DNA from: Anaerolineae bacterium
Lineage (GTDB): Bacteria; Chloroflexota; Anaerolineae; Aggregatilineales; Aggregatilineaceae
Direction of reading: 5' to 3'
Assembly: GCA_018432315.1 (NCBI GenBank)
Contig: JAHDLB010000008.1
Location: 174,059-238,058 of the forward strand
DNA length: 64,000 nt
The translations under genes were made by a program, and so were the position numbers. Numbering within the stretch: the stretch's first letter is position 1; every line of letters begins with the position of its first letter. The notes under the pieces were generated by a model that worked only from the letters and a program-made list of their open reading frames with translations, was not told the origin of the DNA and ran no database searches. This document shows, piece by piece, positions 27,429 to 37,107 of the stretch.

Positions 27429-30400
27429 ATGCCAGACCAGAAACAGTTCGTCCATCTTCACGTTCATACCGAATTCAGCCTGCTCGACGGCCTCAGCCAG
27501 ATCAAGAAACTGGTGAAGCGCGCTGCGGACACGGATATGCCGGCCCTGGCGATCACCGACCACGGGACGATGTTCGGGGTGATCGACTTCTACCGCGAGT
27601 GCAAAAAGCAGGGCGTCAAGCCGATCATCGGCATGGAGGCTTACCTCGCTCGCCGCTCGATGACCGACCGCGACCCGCAGCTCGATACCAGGCCGTATCA
27701 CATGCTGCTGCTGGCCCGCGACCAGACCGGCTACAAGAACCTGCTGAAGATCGCGTCCGCGTCGCAGCTCGAAGGCTACTATTACCGCCCGCGCATCGAT
27801 CACGACTTCCTCGCCCGGCACGCCGAGGGCCTGATCGCGACGTCCGGCTGCCTGGCGGCGGAGATCCCGCGCATGGTCGAAGACGGGCGCGAGCAGGACG
27901 CGCTCAAGCAGATCGGCTGGTACCAGGACGTGTTCGGCCCGGAGAATTTCTTCCTGGAGCTGCAGCACCACGACATCGAGCAACTTCACATCCTCAACAA
28001 GTGGCTGATCGACAACCAGGACTACGCGCGCGTGCCGCTGCTGGCGACGAACGACGTGCATTACGTGCTCGACGACGACTTCGACGCGCACGATACGCTG
28101 CTGTGCATCCAGACCGGCAACGTAAAAGCGGAGCAAAACCGGCTGCGGTTCAACAGCCGCAGCTTTCACCTGCGCACGCCGGAGGAGATGTGGCGGCTGT
28201 TTGGCAGCGTGCCCGAATCGCTCACCAATTCGCTGATGATCGCGCAGATGTGCGACGTCAACCTGGACTCGGAAGGCTATCACCTGCCGGTGTTCCCGGT
28301 GCCGGACGGCTTCACCGCGGAGACGTACCTGCGCCACCTGTGCGAGCGCGGCCTGCGCTGGCGTTATGGCGCGCGCGCCGACGATCCCGCCGTGCGCAAC
28401 CGGCTCGACTACGAGCTGAACATCATCCACAACATGGGCTTCGACACGTATTTCCTGATCGTGTGGGACCTGTGCGAGTTCGCCCGGCACGCCGATATCT
28501 GGTGGAACGTGCGCGGGTCCGGGGCGGGCAGCGTGGCGGCCTACTGCCTGGGGATTACCAACATCGACCCGCTGAAGAACAGCCTGCTGTTCGAGCGCTT
28601 TCTGAATCCGGGCCGCGTGTCGATGCCGGACATCGACCTGGACTACCCCGAAGATCGCCGCGCCGAGATGATCCAGTACTGCGCGCGCAAATACGGCGAG
28701 GACAAGGTCGCCGCGATCATCACGTTCGGGACGATGGGCAGCAAGGCGGCGATCCGCGACGTGGGCCGCGCGCTCGACGTCCCGCTGCCCGAGGTGGACC
28801 GGGTCGCCCGGCTGATCCCCACCGGCGGCAAGCCGATCAAGTTCGACGATGCGCTGGGTGATGACCCGGAAAAGGCTCTGCCCGATCTGAAAAACGCCTA
28901 CGCCACCGACCAGACGGCGCGCCGGCTGATCGATACCGCGCGCCAGTTGGAGGGCATCACCCGGCACGCCAGCACGCACGCGGCGGGCGTGATCGTGGCC
29001 GACAAGCCGCTGGTCGAATACATCCCGCTGCACCGGCCCACCAGCGGCTCGGGCGATGATGTGCCGGTCAAGCGGGTGACGCAGTTCCCGATGGAAACGT
29101 GCGAATCGATCGGGCTGCTCAAGGTGGACTTCCTGGGCCTCTCGACGCTCACCATCATGCGCAAGGCGTGCGAGCTGATCGAGGAATATCACGGCGTCAG
29201 CTACGACCTGTCGAACATCCCCTATCGCCCGGACCCCGACGACCCGGAACAGTCGCGGATGGTTCAAGAGACGTTCGAGATGATGGGGCGCGGCGAGACG
29301 ATCGGCGTGTTCCAGCTCGAGTCGCAGGGGATGCGGCGCATGCTGACCGACATGCGGCCCCAGAAGTTCGAGCACATCGTCGCCGGGATCTCGCTCTACC
29401 GCCCCGGCCCGCTGGAGTACATCCCGACCTACAACCGGCGGCTGCACGGCGAGGAGAAGGTCGAGTACAAGCACGAAAAACTGCGGGACATCCTCGAAGA
29501 GACGTACGGGATCATCGTCTACCAGGAGCAAATCATGCAGATCGGCGCGGAGTTGTTCGGCTACGAGCTGGGCGAAGCCGACCTGATGCGCCGCGCCGTG
29601 TCGAAGAAGAAGAAAGAAGAACTGGCTAAACACCGGAAAATCTTCGTGGAGCGCGGCCCGGAGCACGGCGTCGATCCGGACTCGGCGAATCTTATCTTCG
29701 ATGATATCGAGTTCTTTGCGCGGTACGGCTTCAACAAGTCACACGCTGCCGACTATGCTGTTCTAACTTGTCAAACGGCATTTTTAAAGTGCCACTATCC
29801 GCACGAGTATATGGCCGCCCTGATGAGCGTGCACCGCGACGACTCGGCCAAGGTCAGCCTGTTCGCGGCGGACTGCCACCGCATGGGGATCGCCGTGCTG
29901 CCGCCGGACGTCAACGCGAGCATGCTCGACTTCACCATCGAGCCCCAGCCGGACGGGTCGCGCGCGATCCGCTTTGGCCTGGGCGCGGTCAAGAACGTGG
30001 GCGTCGGCCCGCTGATGCACATCATCGAGCAGCGCGAGGCGGAAGGCCCCTTCCGCGACCTGGACGATTTCTGCCACCGGGTCGATCTGCGCATCGTGCA
30101 GAAGCGCGCCCTCGACTCGCTGATTTGCGTGGGGGCGCTGGACGGCTTCGCCGAACGGCCCACCCTGCGGGCCGCGCTCGAGCGCATCCTGAGCTTTTCG
30201 GCGGATTATCACAAGGCCAAAGAGATCGGCCAGATGAGCCTGTTCGGCGAGGCGACCGGCGTCGAGTTCGGGTCTGCCGAGAGCATCCTCAAGTCCCTGA
30301 CGGACGTCGAGCACGTCGACAAGCGCGAGATGCTGCGCTGGGAGAAGGAACTCGTCGGCCTGTACGTGACCGATCACCCGCTGCGGGCGCTCGCCGACAA

Positions 30401-31493
30401 GTTCGCCAGCGCCAACGTCCGCCCCAGCGCCGAGTTGATCGAGGAGGGCGAGGCCGCCAACGGGCGCCAGGTGACCATCGCCGGGCTGGTGACCGAGGTG
30501 CGCAACATCATCACCAAGAAGGGCGACGCGATGGCGATCCTGACCATCGAGGACATCACCGGCACGATCAGCGCCGTGATGTTCCCGCGCACGTGGGAGA
30601 AGTTCCGCGAGATGGTCAAGGAAGACAGCGTGCTGGTCCTCCGGGGCAAGGCCGACACCACACGCGGCGACATGCAGATCATCGTCGATGAGGTGCGGCA
30701 GGACCTCGAAACGGTCGAGGCCATCGATGACCGGCTGTCGGCGCTCAACGATTTCGTGTTCCCGTGGGACGACTCCGGCGAGGCGAACGGCGACGACGAT
30801 GACGAGGACGCCAGCGCCCCATTCGACGAGGAGACCGGCGAGCTGCGATCGGACCCGACGCCTGCCGAAGCGCCGGAGCCGCCCGCCGAGACGATCATGC
30901 CGGCCAGCGCGGGGGCTAGCGTGCCAACCGCGCCCCCGCTCGAACCGCCCGCGGCGGGCCCGTCGCGCCCGCCCGCGCAGAGCACCGGCCTGATCACCGA
31001 GCGGGAAATGCCAAGCTGGCTGGCGGATGAGCTGGACAACGGCTGGCATCCCGCGCCGGAGTGGGAATACCACGAGGATACCGGCTACATCGTCGGCGTG
31101 CAGGAGCCGCAGCCGCTGTCGCGCCACGTGCAGCCGGACGACAGCCCGCCGGAGGAAGACGCCGCGCCGCCCCCCGAATTCCGCCAGCGACCCCGGCAGC
31201 GCCCGCAGCCCAAACCCGCGCCCGAGCCGCCGCCGCCCGGACGCCTGCTGACGCTGTACCTGGAGCGCTCCGGCGATTCCAACCGGGACCGGCAGAAGCT
31301 CCGGCGGCTGCACGGCTTCGTGACGCAGTATCCCGGCCACGATCATTTCCGGATCGTGCTGGTGGGCGAGGGGAGCAAACCGGCGTGTATGGAGTTCCCG
31401 AATCACCCGATCGGGATCAACGACGACATCCTCGATTTCGCGACCAACATGCTCGGCGAGGGGCGCTACGAGATCGACGAGCCGGGCGGGTAG
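27429..31493 (+). CDS. dnaE: DNA polymerase III alpha subunit
   Basis: 1354 residues, longer than the usual 1150-1200. It is the replicative DNA polymerase subunit. The N-terminal PHP domain keeps its metal ligands as far as can be read (HVHTEF at res 8-13, AITDHG, GMEAY, TNDVHY), so an exonuclease or metal-dependent role is possible. The C-family palm has PDIDLDYPEDRR (about 401-412) and KVDFLGLSTLTIM near 560. Little finger, helix-hairpin-helix and an OB domain (about 990-1100, with VTIAGLVTEVRNIIT) follow. An acidic and then Pro-rich low-complexity stretch runs from about 1113 to 1267, and a final compact domain of about 85 residues (LTLYLERSGDSNRDRQKLRRL...) closes the protein. Confidence 0.96.
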   Translation: MPDQKQFVHLHVHTEFSLLDGLSQIKKLVKRAADTDMPALAITDHGTMFGVIDFYRECKKQGVKPIIGMEAYLARRSMTDRDPQLDTRPYHMLLLARDQTGYKNLLKIASASQLEGYYYRPRIDHDFLARHAEGLIATSGCLAAEIPRMVEDGREQDALKQIGWYQDVFGPENFFLELQHHDIEQLHILNKWLIDNQDYARVPLLATNDVHYVLDDDFDAHDTLLCIQTGNVKAEQNRLRFNSRSFHLRTPEEMWRLFGSVPESLTNSLMIAQMCDVNLDSEGYHLPVFPVPDGFTAETYLRHLCERGLRWRYGARADDPAVRNRLDYELNIIHNMGFDTYFLIVWDLCEFARHADIWWNVRGSGAGSVAAYCLGITNIDPLKNSLLFERFLNPGRVSMPDIDLDYPEDRRAEMIQYCARKYGEDKVAAIITFGTMGSKAAIRDVGRALDVPLPEVDRVARLIPTGGKPIKFDDALGDDPEKALPDLKNAYATDQTARRLIDTARQLEGITRHASTHAAGVIVADKPLVEYIPLHRPTSGSGDDVPVKRVTQFPMETCESIGLLKVDFLGLSTLTIMRKACELIEEYHGVSYDLSNIPYRPDPDDPEQSRMVQETFEMMGRGETIGVFQLESQGMRRMLTDMRPQKFEHIVAGISLYRPGPLEYIPTYNRRLHGEEKVEYKHEKLRDILEETYGIIVYQEQIMQIGAELFGYELGEADLMRRAVSKKKKEELAKHRKIFVERGPEHGVDPDSANLIFDDIEFFARYGFNKSHAADYAVLTCQTAFLKCHYPHEYMAALMSVHRDDSAKVSLFAADCHRMGIAVLPPDVNASMLDFTIEPQPDGSRAIRFGLGAVKNVGVGPLMHIIEQREAEGPFRDLDDFCHRVDLRIVQKRALDSLICVGALDGFAERPTLRAALERILSFSADYHKAKEIGQMSLFGEATGVEFGSAESILKSLTDVEHVDKREMLRWEKELVGLYVTDHPLRALADKFASANVRPSAELIEEGEAANGRQVTIAGLVTEVRNIITKKGDAMAILTIEDITGTISAVMFPRTWEKFREMVKEDSVLVLRGKADTTRGDMQIIVDEVRQDLETVEAIDDRLSALNDFVFPWDDSGEANGDDDDEDASAPFDEETGELRSDPTPAEAPEPPAETIMPASAGASVPTAPPLEPPAAGPSRPPAQSTGLITEREMPSWLADELDNGWHPAPEWEYHEDTGYIVGVQEPQPLSRHVQPDDSPPEEDAAPPPEFRQRPRQRPQPKPAPEPPPPGRLLTLYLERSGDSNRDRQKLRRLHGFVTQYPGHDHFRIVLVGEGSKPACMEFPNHPIGINDDILDFATNMLGEGRYEIDEPGG

Positions 31494-31512
31494 GTGCAAA
31501 CGCGCGCCCGGT

Positions 31513-32394
31513 TCAGTCCGCGCCGGCTGACAGCAGCACGCCGTTCCCGTCCGGATCGCGCAGCAGGACGGCGTCTTCCGCGCCGTACGAGGGCGCCGGC
31601 TGGGGCGCGTGTCCCGCCGCGCGGATGCGCTCGACCAGCGCCGCCCACGCCCCGCGATCGGGCAGGCGCAGCTCGAACGCTATCAACCCCACCGCGTCCG
31701 GCGGCGGCGCGGCGGCCCCTCGTCCGGCCCAGGTGTTGGTCCCCAGGTGATGGTGGTACCCACCCGCGGCCAGGAACAGCGCGCCGGGATAGCTCCGCTG
31801 GGTGACGTCCAGCCCCAACAGGTCCGCGTAGAACGCCTCGGCCCGCGCCAGGTCGCTCACCGACAGGTGCACGTGGCCGATGTCCGCCCCCGGATCGATC
31901 GGGCCGTCGTCTGCGTCGCCGGCCTCGGCCAGCAGCCCCGGCACGTCCAGCGCTTCGGTCACCATGACCACCTGATCGCCGGCCCAGGCCCACTGATCGC
32001 GCGGGCGGTCGGCGTACAGCTCCAGGCCGTTGCCGTCGGGATCGGCCAGGTAGAACGCCTCGCTGACGCCGTGATCGGCGGCGCCCTGAAACGGCCAGCC
32101 GCCCGCCGCCAACCGCCGGACTACCCGCGCCAGCGCCGCCCGCGTGGGCAGCCGGATCGCGACGTGGTACAGGCCGGTCGTGCGCGGCGGTTTGGGGCGC
32201 GCGCCGGGGTCGGCCTCGAGCACCAGGTGGGCGGGCGCGTTCCCGGTGGCCGAGAGGATCGCCGTCGCGCCGTCGCGCCGCACTTCGCGGAAGCCTATGC
32301 GCTCGCCGTAGAAGCTCAGGGCGCGCGGCAGATCGGTCACGCGCAGGTGTGCCAGCCCGATGTGCGTGTCGGAGGGAAGGCGATGGTCGGGCAT
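31513..32394 (-). CDS. VOC-family dioxygenase, two-domain (CatE/catechol 2,3-dioxygenase-like)
   Basis: 293 residues from the ATG at 32394, preceded by AAAGGA. Two vicinal-oxygen-chelate domains are fused head to tail (about 1-135 and 165-290). Metal-ligand candidates are His16 (GLAHLRV), the His in GLYHVAIRL and Glu in NGLELYAD in the first half, and His in GHVHLSV, GYHHHLG and Glu in AFELRLP in the second. This length and layout fit Bacillus CatE/glyoxalase-like extradiol dioxygenases. It faces dnaE tail to tail. The gene starts the downstream end of a leftward enzyme set (SDR, HAD, aldo/keto reductase). The substrate is not assigned. Confidence 0.85.
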   Translation of the reverse strand: MPDHRLPSDTHIGLAHLRVTDLPRALSFYGERIGFREVRRDGATAILSATGNAPAHLVLEADPGARPKPPRTTGLYHVAIRLPTRAALARVVRRLAAGGWPFQGAADHGVSEAFYLADPDGNGLELYADRPRDQWAWAGDQVVMVTEALDVPGLLAEAGDADDGPIDPGADIGHVHLSVSDLARAEAFYADLLGLDVTQRSYPGALFLAAGGYHHHLGTNTWAGRGAAAPPPDAVGLIAFELRLPDRGAWAALVERIRAAGHAPQPAPSYGAEDAVLLRDPDGNGVLLSAGAD

Positions 32395-32408
32395 GGTGCG
32401 TCCTTTCT

Positions 32409-33218
32409 CTAGCCGTAGATACGGGCCAACAGCCGGTCCATCAGCGCCGGGAACTGCCTCCCGGCCCAGATGAACAGGCGGTCGATCCAGCGGACGGTCA
32501 TGGTGCGCGGCTTGCGTTCGAGCGCGCGCTCGATGCCGCCGGCGACCTGTTCCGGCGACATGGTGGGCCAGCGGGTGGCGACGCGGCCCGGCTGGCCGAG
32601 CCGTTTGTCGGCGAACTCGGTGTGCGCCTGGCCGACCCACAGTACGGTGACGCGAATGTGATCGGCTTTCAATTCCCCGCGCAGCGACCGCGCCAGCGCG
32701 TCGGTGGCGGCTTTGCTGGCGCTGTACGCTCCGGCATACGCGCCCGGCACCGGCCCCAGGATCGACGACACGAGCACGATATGCCCGCCGCCCGCGCTGC
32801 GCATGGCCGGGACCGCCGCGCGCACGGTGTGGATCACGCCGTCGATGTTGGTGCGCAGCACCGTCTCCAGGTCGCTCCAGCGCGCCTCGACCAGCGGGCC
32901 GCGGTGGCCGATTCCGGCGTTGGCGACCACCACGTCCAGGCGCTCGAACTTGCTCACCGTCCGGTCGACGGCGCGCTGCATGGCCGCCGGGTCGGTGACG
33001 TCGGCCTCGATCGCCAGGATCGCGCCCGGCAGATCGGCGGCTTCGGCCTCGCGCTGGAGATCCGTCAGGCGCTCGGCCCGGCGCCCGGTCACGGCCACGC
33101 AGTCGCCCAGGGCCGCGAACATCAGCGCCGCCGCGTGCCCGATGCCGGACGTGCCGCCCGTGATCAGGATCACGCGCGTGGGGCGCGCCGGGATGAACAG
33201 CTTGCGGTAGGTATCCAT
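32409..33218 (-). CDS. Short-chain dehydrogenase/reductase
   Basis: 269 residues. Cofactor motif TGGTSGIG (res 20-27), ADVTD, NAG at 99-101, catalytic Ser in LVSSILG and Tyr-x3-Lys in YSASKAATDAL. This is a classical SDR that reduces or oxidises a carbonyl/hydroxyl with NAD(P)H in the cytoplasm. A C-terminal tail (RTMTVRWIDRLFIWAGRQFPALMDRLLARIY) is amphipathic and could contact a membrane. Five bases separate its start from the stop of the HAD gene upstream on the same strand, so they are probably one transcript. Substrate unknown. Confidence 0.92.
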   Translation of the reverse strand: MDTYRKLFIPARPTRVILITGGTSGIGHAAALMFAALGDCVAVTGRRAERLTDLQREAEAADLPGAILAIEADVTDPAAMQRAVDRTVSKFERLDVVVANAGIGHRGPLVEARWSDLETVLRTNIDGVIHTVRAAVPAMRSAGGGHIVLVSSILGPVPGAYAGAYSASKAATDALARSLRGELKADHIRVTVLWVGQAHTEFADKRLGQPGRVATRWPTMSPEQVAGGIERALERKPRTMTVRWIDRLFIWAGRQFPALMDRLLARIYG

Positions 33219-33223
33219 GCCCC

Positions 33224-33730
33224 TCAGCCCAGGCGGCGGATGGCCGCGCTCAACTCGGCGTGGTCGCGGATCACGGCGTCGGCGGCGCCCGCGCCCTCCG
33301 GTGGAGGGGGCTGCCCGTTGGCGTTATACCACACGGCTCGCATCCCGGCCCGCTTGGCGCCGAGCACGTCGGTCGAGAACGTGTCGCCGACCATCACGAC
33401 CTCGCCGGGCGCGTGCCCGGCCTCGCGCAGCACCGCCGTGTAATACGCCGGGTCCGGCTTGGCGACGCCCAGCTCCAGCGCGGTCCAGATGCCGTCGAAG
33501 TAGCCGTCCAGCCCGCCGCGCGCCAGCGCCGCCCGCACCTGCTCGGCGGTGGACATGACGGCGTTGGTGGCGATGACCAGCCGGTAATCGGGCTTGAGCG
33601 CCCGCAGCGCGTCCTCGATGCCGGGCACGACTTTCACGTAAGGCCAGTTCGCCATCGCGCCCAGGTGTTGGAACTCGTCCAGGTCGTACATGACCGTGTT
33701 GCCCCAGTCGAAGAAAATCGCCCGGATCAT
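33224..33730 (-). CDS. HAD-superfamily hydrolase-like protein
   Basis: 168 residues, short for a HAD phosphatase with a helical cap. Motif I is FFDWGNT (Asp8): the second Asp of the classic DxDxT is Gly10, a change seen in HAD families that are not ordinary phosphatases. Motif II is the Thr/Ser after IATNA, motif III the Lys of KPDPAYY, and motif IV is MVGDTFSTDVLGA near 130. It is likely cytoplasmic and may act on a phosphorylated small molecule. It lies between the SDR and the aldo/keto reductase genes. Confidence 0.83.
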   Translation of the reverse strand: MIRAIFFDWGNTVMYDLDEFQHLGAMANWPYVKVVPGIEDALRALKPDYRLVIATNAVMSTAEQVRAALARGGLDGYFDGIWTALELGVAKPDPAYYTAVLREAGHAPGEVVMVGDTFSTDVLGAKRAGMRAVWYNANGQPPPPEGAGAADAVIRDHAELSAAIRRLG

Positions 33731-33760
33731 CCTGGTGTCCTCGGTGTCGTCTGCGACGGA

Positions 33761-34621
33761 TCAGATCGGCTCGAAAATCAGCTCGTCTCCGGCCCGGCTG
33801 GCGATCAGCGCGGCCTGCTCGCTCTCGCTCATCGGCGTGAATTCCTCGGCGGCCTCGATGATCGCGGGCAGCAGGCGCACGTCGGCGGCGCTGGCGAGGC
33901 ACGTCACCGGCTGCGACAGCACGAAGCGCACCGACGGCTCGATGGCGTCGTAGCCCGCGTAAGGCTCGTACCACGGGCCGTAGGTTTTCTCTTTGTCGCC
34001 CCAGGGGCCTTTGGCGATGGCCTTGATGATCATCACGCCCACGTCGCGCTGCTGAGCCAGTTGCAGCAGGCGCTCGGCGTCGCGCCGGTAGTCGGCGTCG
34101 GCGTAGAGGCGCGGGTTGAGCGGAAACATGACCGTGTCCAGGTCGAGCCGTTCCAGCGCCGCCGCCTGGATGGCCGGGGCCAGCATCCCGTGGCCGGTGA
34201 TGCCCAGGTAGCGCACCAGGCCCTCGTCGCGCGCCTGCCGGAACGCTTCCGCCGCACCGCCCGGCGCGCAGATCTGCTCGAACTCGTCCCAGGTGGTGAT
34301 GGCGTGGAACTGGTACAGGTCGATCACGTCCGTCCGCAGCAGGGCCAGCGAGTTCTGCAGGTCGGCCCAGGCTTCGTCACGCGTCCGCAGCAGGGTCTTG
34401 CAGCTTATGAAGAAGCGGTCGCGCCGCGACTCCAGCCAGGGGCCGACGACCTGCTGCGCGTTGCCGTACTGGGGCGCGACGTCGATGTGATTGATGCCGC
34501 GCTCCAGCGCCAGATCGAGCGCGGCGTTGGCGCCCGCCTGGTCGATCTCCCAGAAGGCCGCGGTGCCCATGATCACCAGGCTGCTCATGTGGCCGGTGCG
34601 GCCCAGTCGTCGTGTCTGCAT
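33761..34621 (-). CDS. Aldo/keto reductase
   Basis: 286 residues from the ATG at 34621, with GGAAAGGA in front. AKR TIM-barrel features are an opening MQTRRLGRTG and LALERGINHIDVAPQYGNAQQVVG carrying the catalytic Asp and Tyr (DVAPQYG), a Lys in ISCKTLLRT and a His equivalent in LYQFHAIT. The later GVMIIKAIAKGPWG is a cofactor-side strand. It reduces aldehydes or ketones with NADPH in the cytoplasm. The HAD gene follows 31 bases later. Members of this subgroup include several Chloroflexota proteins of unknown substrate. Confidence 0.9.
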   Translation of the reverse strand: MQTRRLGRTGHMSSLVIMGTAAFWEIDQAGANAALDLALERGINHIDVAPQYGNAQQVVGPWLESRRDRFFISCKTLLRTRDEAWADLQNSLALLRTDVIDLYQFHAITTWDEFEQICAPGGAAEAFRQARDEGLVRYLGITGHGMLAPAIQAAALERLDLDTVMFPLNPRLYADADYRRDAERLLQLAQQRDVGVMIIKAIAKGPWGDKEKTYGPWYEPYAGYDAIEPSVRFVLSQPVTCLASAADVRLLPAIIEAAEEFTPMSESEQAALIASRAGDELIFEPI

Positions 34622-34695
34622 ATGTGTATCCTTTCCATGCAAAGGGCTGTGTCACTAACTATACCACGCCCGCGCAAGAATCCCGGCAGGGCGGC

Positions 34696-37107
34696 TCAGC
34701 GATCGAGTTGCAGCCGGCGCGGGGGGCGGGCGCGGGTGGGGTGGTCGCCGGGCGGCGGCGGGGGGCTCGGCTGGCGGGCCGCGGCGAAGAGATGTTTCAT
34801 CTGCGCGGCGCTCAGGCTCAGGCTGGCCTCGAACGGCAGCACGCGCGTCGCGCCGTCCGGCGGGGTCAGCGGCAGCAGGATGTAGAACGTGCTGCCGGGC
34901 GTGTTCTCCGGGTCGTGGCCCGTGCTCGATACCCAGATGCGCCCGCCGTGGCCCTCGACGACGCCCTTGGCGATGGTCAGGCCCAGGCCCGGCCCGGCGC
35001 CCATGAACTTGGTCGCGCCGGTGCTGTGCAGGTTCGGGTCCTGGGCGCGGTAGAACTTCTCGAAGATCAGGTCGTGGTTGGCCGGATCGATGCCGATGCC
35101 GTTGTCTTTGATCGCGATCAGGATGTCGTCGTCCTGGCGGCGCCCGGTGATCTCGATGCGGCCCCCGTCCGGCGTGTATTTCACCGCGTTGACGACCACG
35201 TTGCGGAACGCCTGCACCAGCCGCTGCTGGTCGGCCTGGATGGGCGGCAGGTCGCGCAGGCCGCGCGCCGAGAGCATCAGCTTGCGGCTGCGGATCGCGT
35301 CGGTCAGCGGCTCGATCGCCATGCGCATCGCGCTTTCGACGGTGGTTTCGGCGAAGCGCAGGTCCATCGCGTTCACGTCCAGCTCGCTGACGTCGAGCAT
35401 GGCGGCGATCAGGTTTTCGAGGCGGTCGGCGGCTTTGCGCAGGTTGCCGGTCATGCCCGCGATCTGGTCCTGGTCGAGCATCCCGTCCTCGTTCATCGCC
35501 TCCATGATCTCGCTGTAGCCGCGAATCTGGGCCAGCGGCGTGCGCAGTTCGTGGCTGGCGATGGTGATGAAATCGGTCTTGACGCTGTCCAGCTTTTCGA
35601 GCTGTTCGGTCGTGGTCGAGAGGGCCTTGTTGAGCGCGGCCTGCTCGGTTTCGCGCCGGCGCAGGTCGGTCACGAGGCGGGCGGTGCGCAGCGCGACGCC
35701 GACCTGGTTGGCGATGGTCATCAGCAGTTCCAGGTCCTGGTCGGTGAAGGGATCGTCGTTGGTCTTGGCCCCACAGCACAGGATGCCGATCAGGTGGTTC
35801 TGCACCACGACCGGGACGTAGGCGCTCATGCGCGTCTGCTGGAAGAACCGGCGCTCCTCGGGCGGCACGCTGGCGTAGCTGCGCCCGAAGTCGAGGTCGT
35901 ATTGCAGCATGGGCGCGCGCCGGTGCAACAGCCGCTGGGTGATCGGCCCGGAGCGCGAAATACGCCCCTGGATGTCCGGCATCTCGCCCAGGCCGTGCCC
36001 GACCGGCTCGACGATCAGGGTGCTGCCGTTCTCCTCGCTGACCAGGATCAGCCCGGCCCGCCGCACGCGCAGTACCTGGCCGAGCGTGGTCATCGTCACG
36101 TCGACCAGCGTGTCCAGGTCGACCACGCCGGTGATGTTCTCGCTGAGCTGGCGCAGCGCCCCGGACGCGCGCGCCGCCGCCGGGACGAACATCCGGCCCA
36201 CGACGAGTTCCGTCAGCGCGCGCAGCGGCCAGTAGATCACGGCCCCGGCGAGCGCCAGCCCGGCCAGCGCCAGATAGGACGCATCCCCGGCTTCGTGGAG
36301 CTGTCGGGCGGCCACCAGCGCGGCGAAAAACGCGGCGGCGGTGACGGTCAGCAGGGCGCTGGCGGCGGCGGTGCGGCGCAGCGTGCGGCGGATGTCGACG
36401 ATGCGGTACGTCTCGACGCCGTACACGGCCCCGGCCAGCCCGGCGAGCTGGATCACCCAGCCGGCTTCGGCCAGCGGGCTCGACCCGCTGGCGCCCAGCG
36501 CGGCTCCGGCGAACACCAGCACCCCGGTGATGGCCGCGAACAGCGCCTTGTTGGCGATCTCGGACAGGTGGGCGCGGTAGAACGCGACGGCGGCGGCGAT
36601 CAGCAGCACCGCGCCGAGCGCGATCCAGCCGCCGACGGCCAGCACGCCCGGCCACGATACCGGGTCGGTGAGGCTCGCCAGCCAGTTTTCCTCGCCAACG
36701 ACCGATCCGGTGGTGGTCGCGCTGGCGACGGCCTGCGCCGCCGCCCAGATCAACCCGGCCACGGCCCACAGCCGGCCCCGCCGGTTCTGCACGTAGCTGA
36801 GCGCCTGGGCGCTGAAGCTGACCAGCATCACGTTGGTGAGGATCACGGCCAGCGCGGGCTGCGTCAGCTCGCGGACGAACAGCGCTTCGTAGCGCGGCTC
36901 GACGTGCGCGCCGGCGGGCAGCAGGCGCACCAGCGCCCCGGCGAGCGCGGCCAGCAGGGCGGGCAGCAGCCACCACCGCGCGCCCGCGTTCAACGGCGCG
37001 CGAACGTGGCGGGCGGCGATCAGCAGCAGGACGGCATACGCCGCGGCCAGCCCGATGATGAGCGCAGTCGAAGAACCTGGCACCGGTTGACTCCCGTCGT
37101 TGGACAC
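34696..37107 (-). CDS. Polytopic membrane sensor histidine kinase with GAF domain
   Basis: 803 residues. About eight membrane helices in the first 300 residues form a 7TM-like sensor. A GAF domain follows (about 315-480, with GILCCGAKTNDDPFTDQDLELLMTIA), then a short coiled coil, HisKA with the phospho-acceptor His519 in ASHELRTPLAQIRGY, and a HATPase domain (N box near 640, DNGIGI 668-673, GAGPGLGL 703-710). A Pro/Arg-rich tail ends the protein. It would autophosphorylate in response to a signal and transfer to a response regulator. No receiver gene adjoins; a lone receiver domain is at 57032-57403. Confidence 0.92.
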   Translation of the reverse strand: MSNDGSQPVPGSSTALIIGLAAAYAVLLLIAARHVRAPLNAGARWWLLPALLAALAGALVRLLPAGAHVEPRYEALFVRELTQPALAVILTNVMLVSFSAQALSYVQNRRGRLWAVAGLIWAAAQAVASATTTGSVVGEENWLASLTDPVSWPGVLAVGGWIALGAVLLIAAAVAFYRAHLSEIANKALFAAITGVLVFAGAALGASGSSPLAEAGWVIQLAGLAGAVYGVETYRIVDIRRTLRRTAAASALLTVTAAAFFAALVAARQLHEAGDASYLALAGLALAGAVIYWPLRALTELVVGRMFVPAAARASGALRQLSENITGVVDLDTLVDVTMTTLGQVLRVRRAGLILVSEENGSTLIVEPVGHGLGEMPDIQGRISRSGPITQRLLHRRAPMLQYDLDFGRSYASVPPEERRFFQQTRMSAYVPVVVQNHLIGILCCGAKTNDDPFTDQDLELLMTIANQVGVALRTARLVTDLRRRETEQAALNKALSTTTEQLEKLDSVKTDFITIASHELRTPLAQIRGYSEIMEAMNEDGMLDQDQIAGMTGNLRKAADRLENLIAAMLDVSELDVNAMDLRFAETTVESAMRMAIEPLTDAIRSRKLMLSARGLRDLPPIQADQQRLVQAFRNVVVNAVKYTPDGGRIEITGRRQDDDILIAIKDNGIGIDPANHDLIFEKFYRAQDPNLHSTGATKFMGAGPGLGLTIAKGVVEGHGGRIWVSSTGHDPENTPGSTFYILLPLTPPDGATRVLPFEASLSLSAAQMKHLFAAARQPSPPPPPGDHPTRARPPRRLQLDR

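Noticed and set aside
25999..27516. Plus-strand open frame of about 505 codons antisense to the serine protease
   Set aside because: Composition is that of a GC-rich shadow. The protease on the other strand has signal peptide and full triad.
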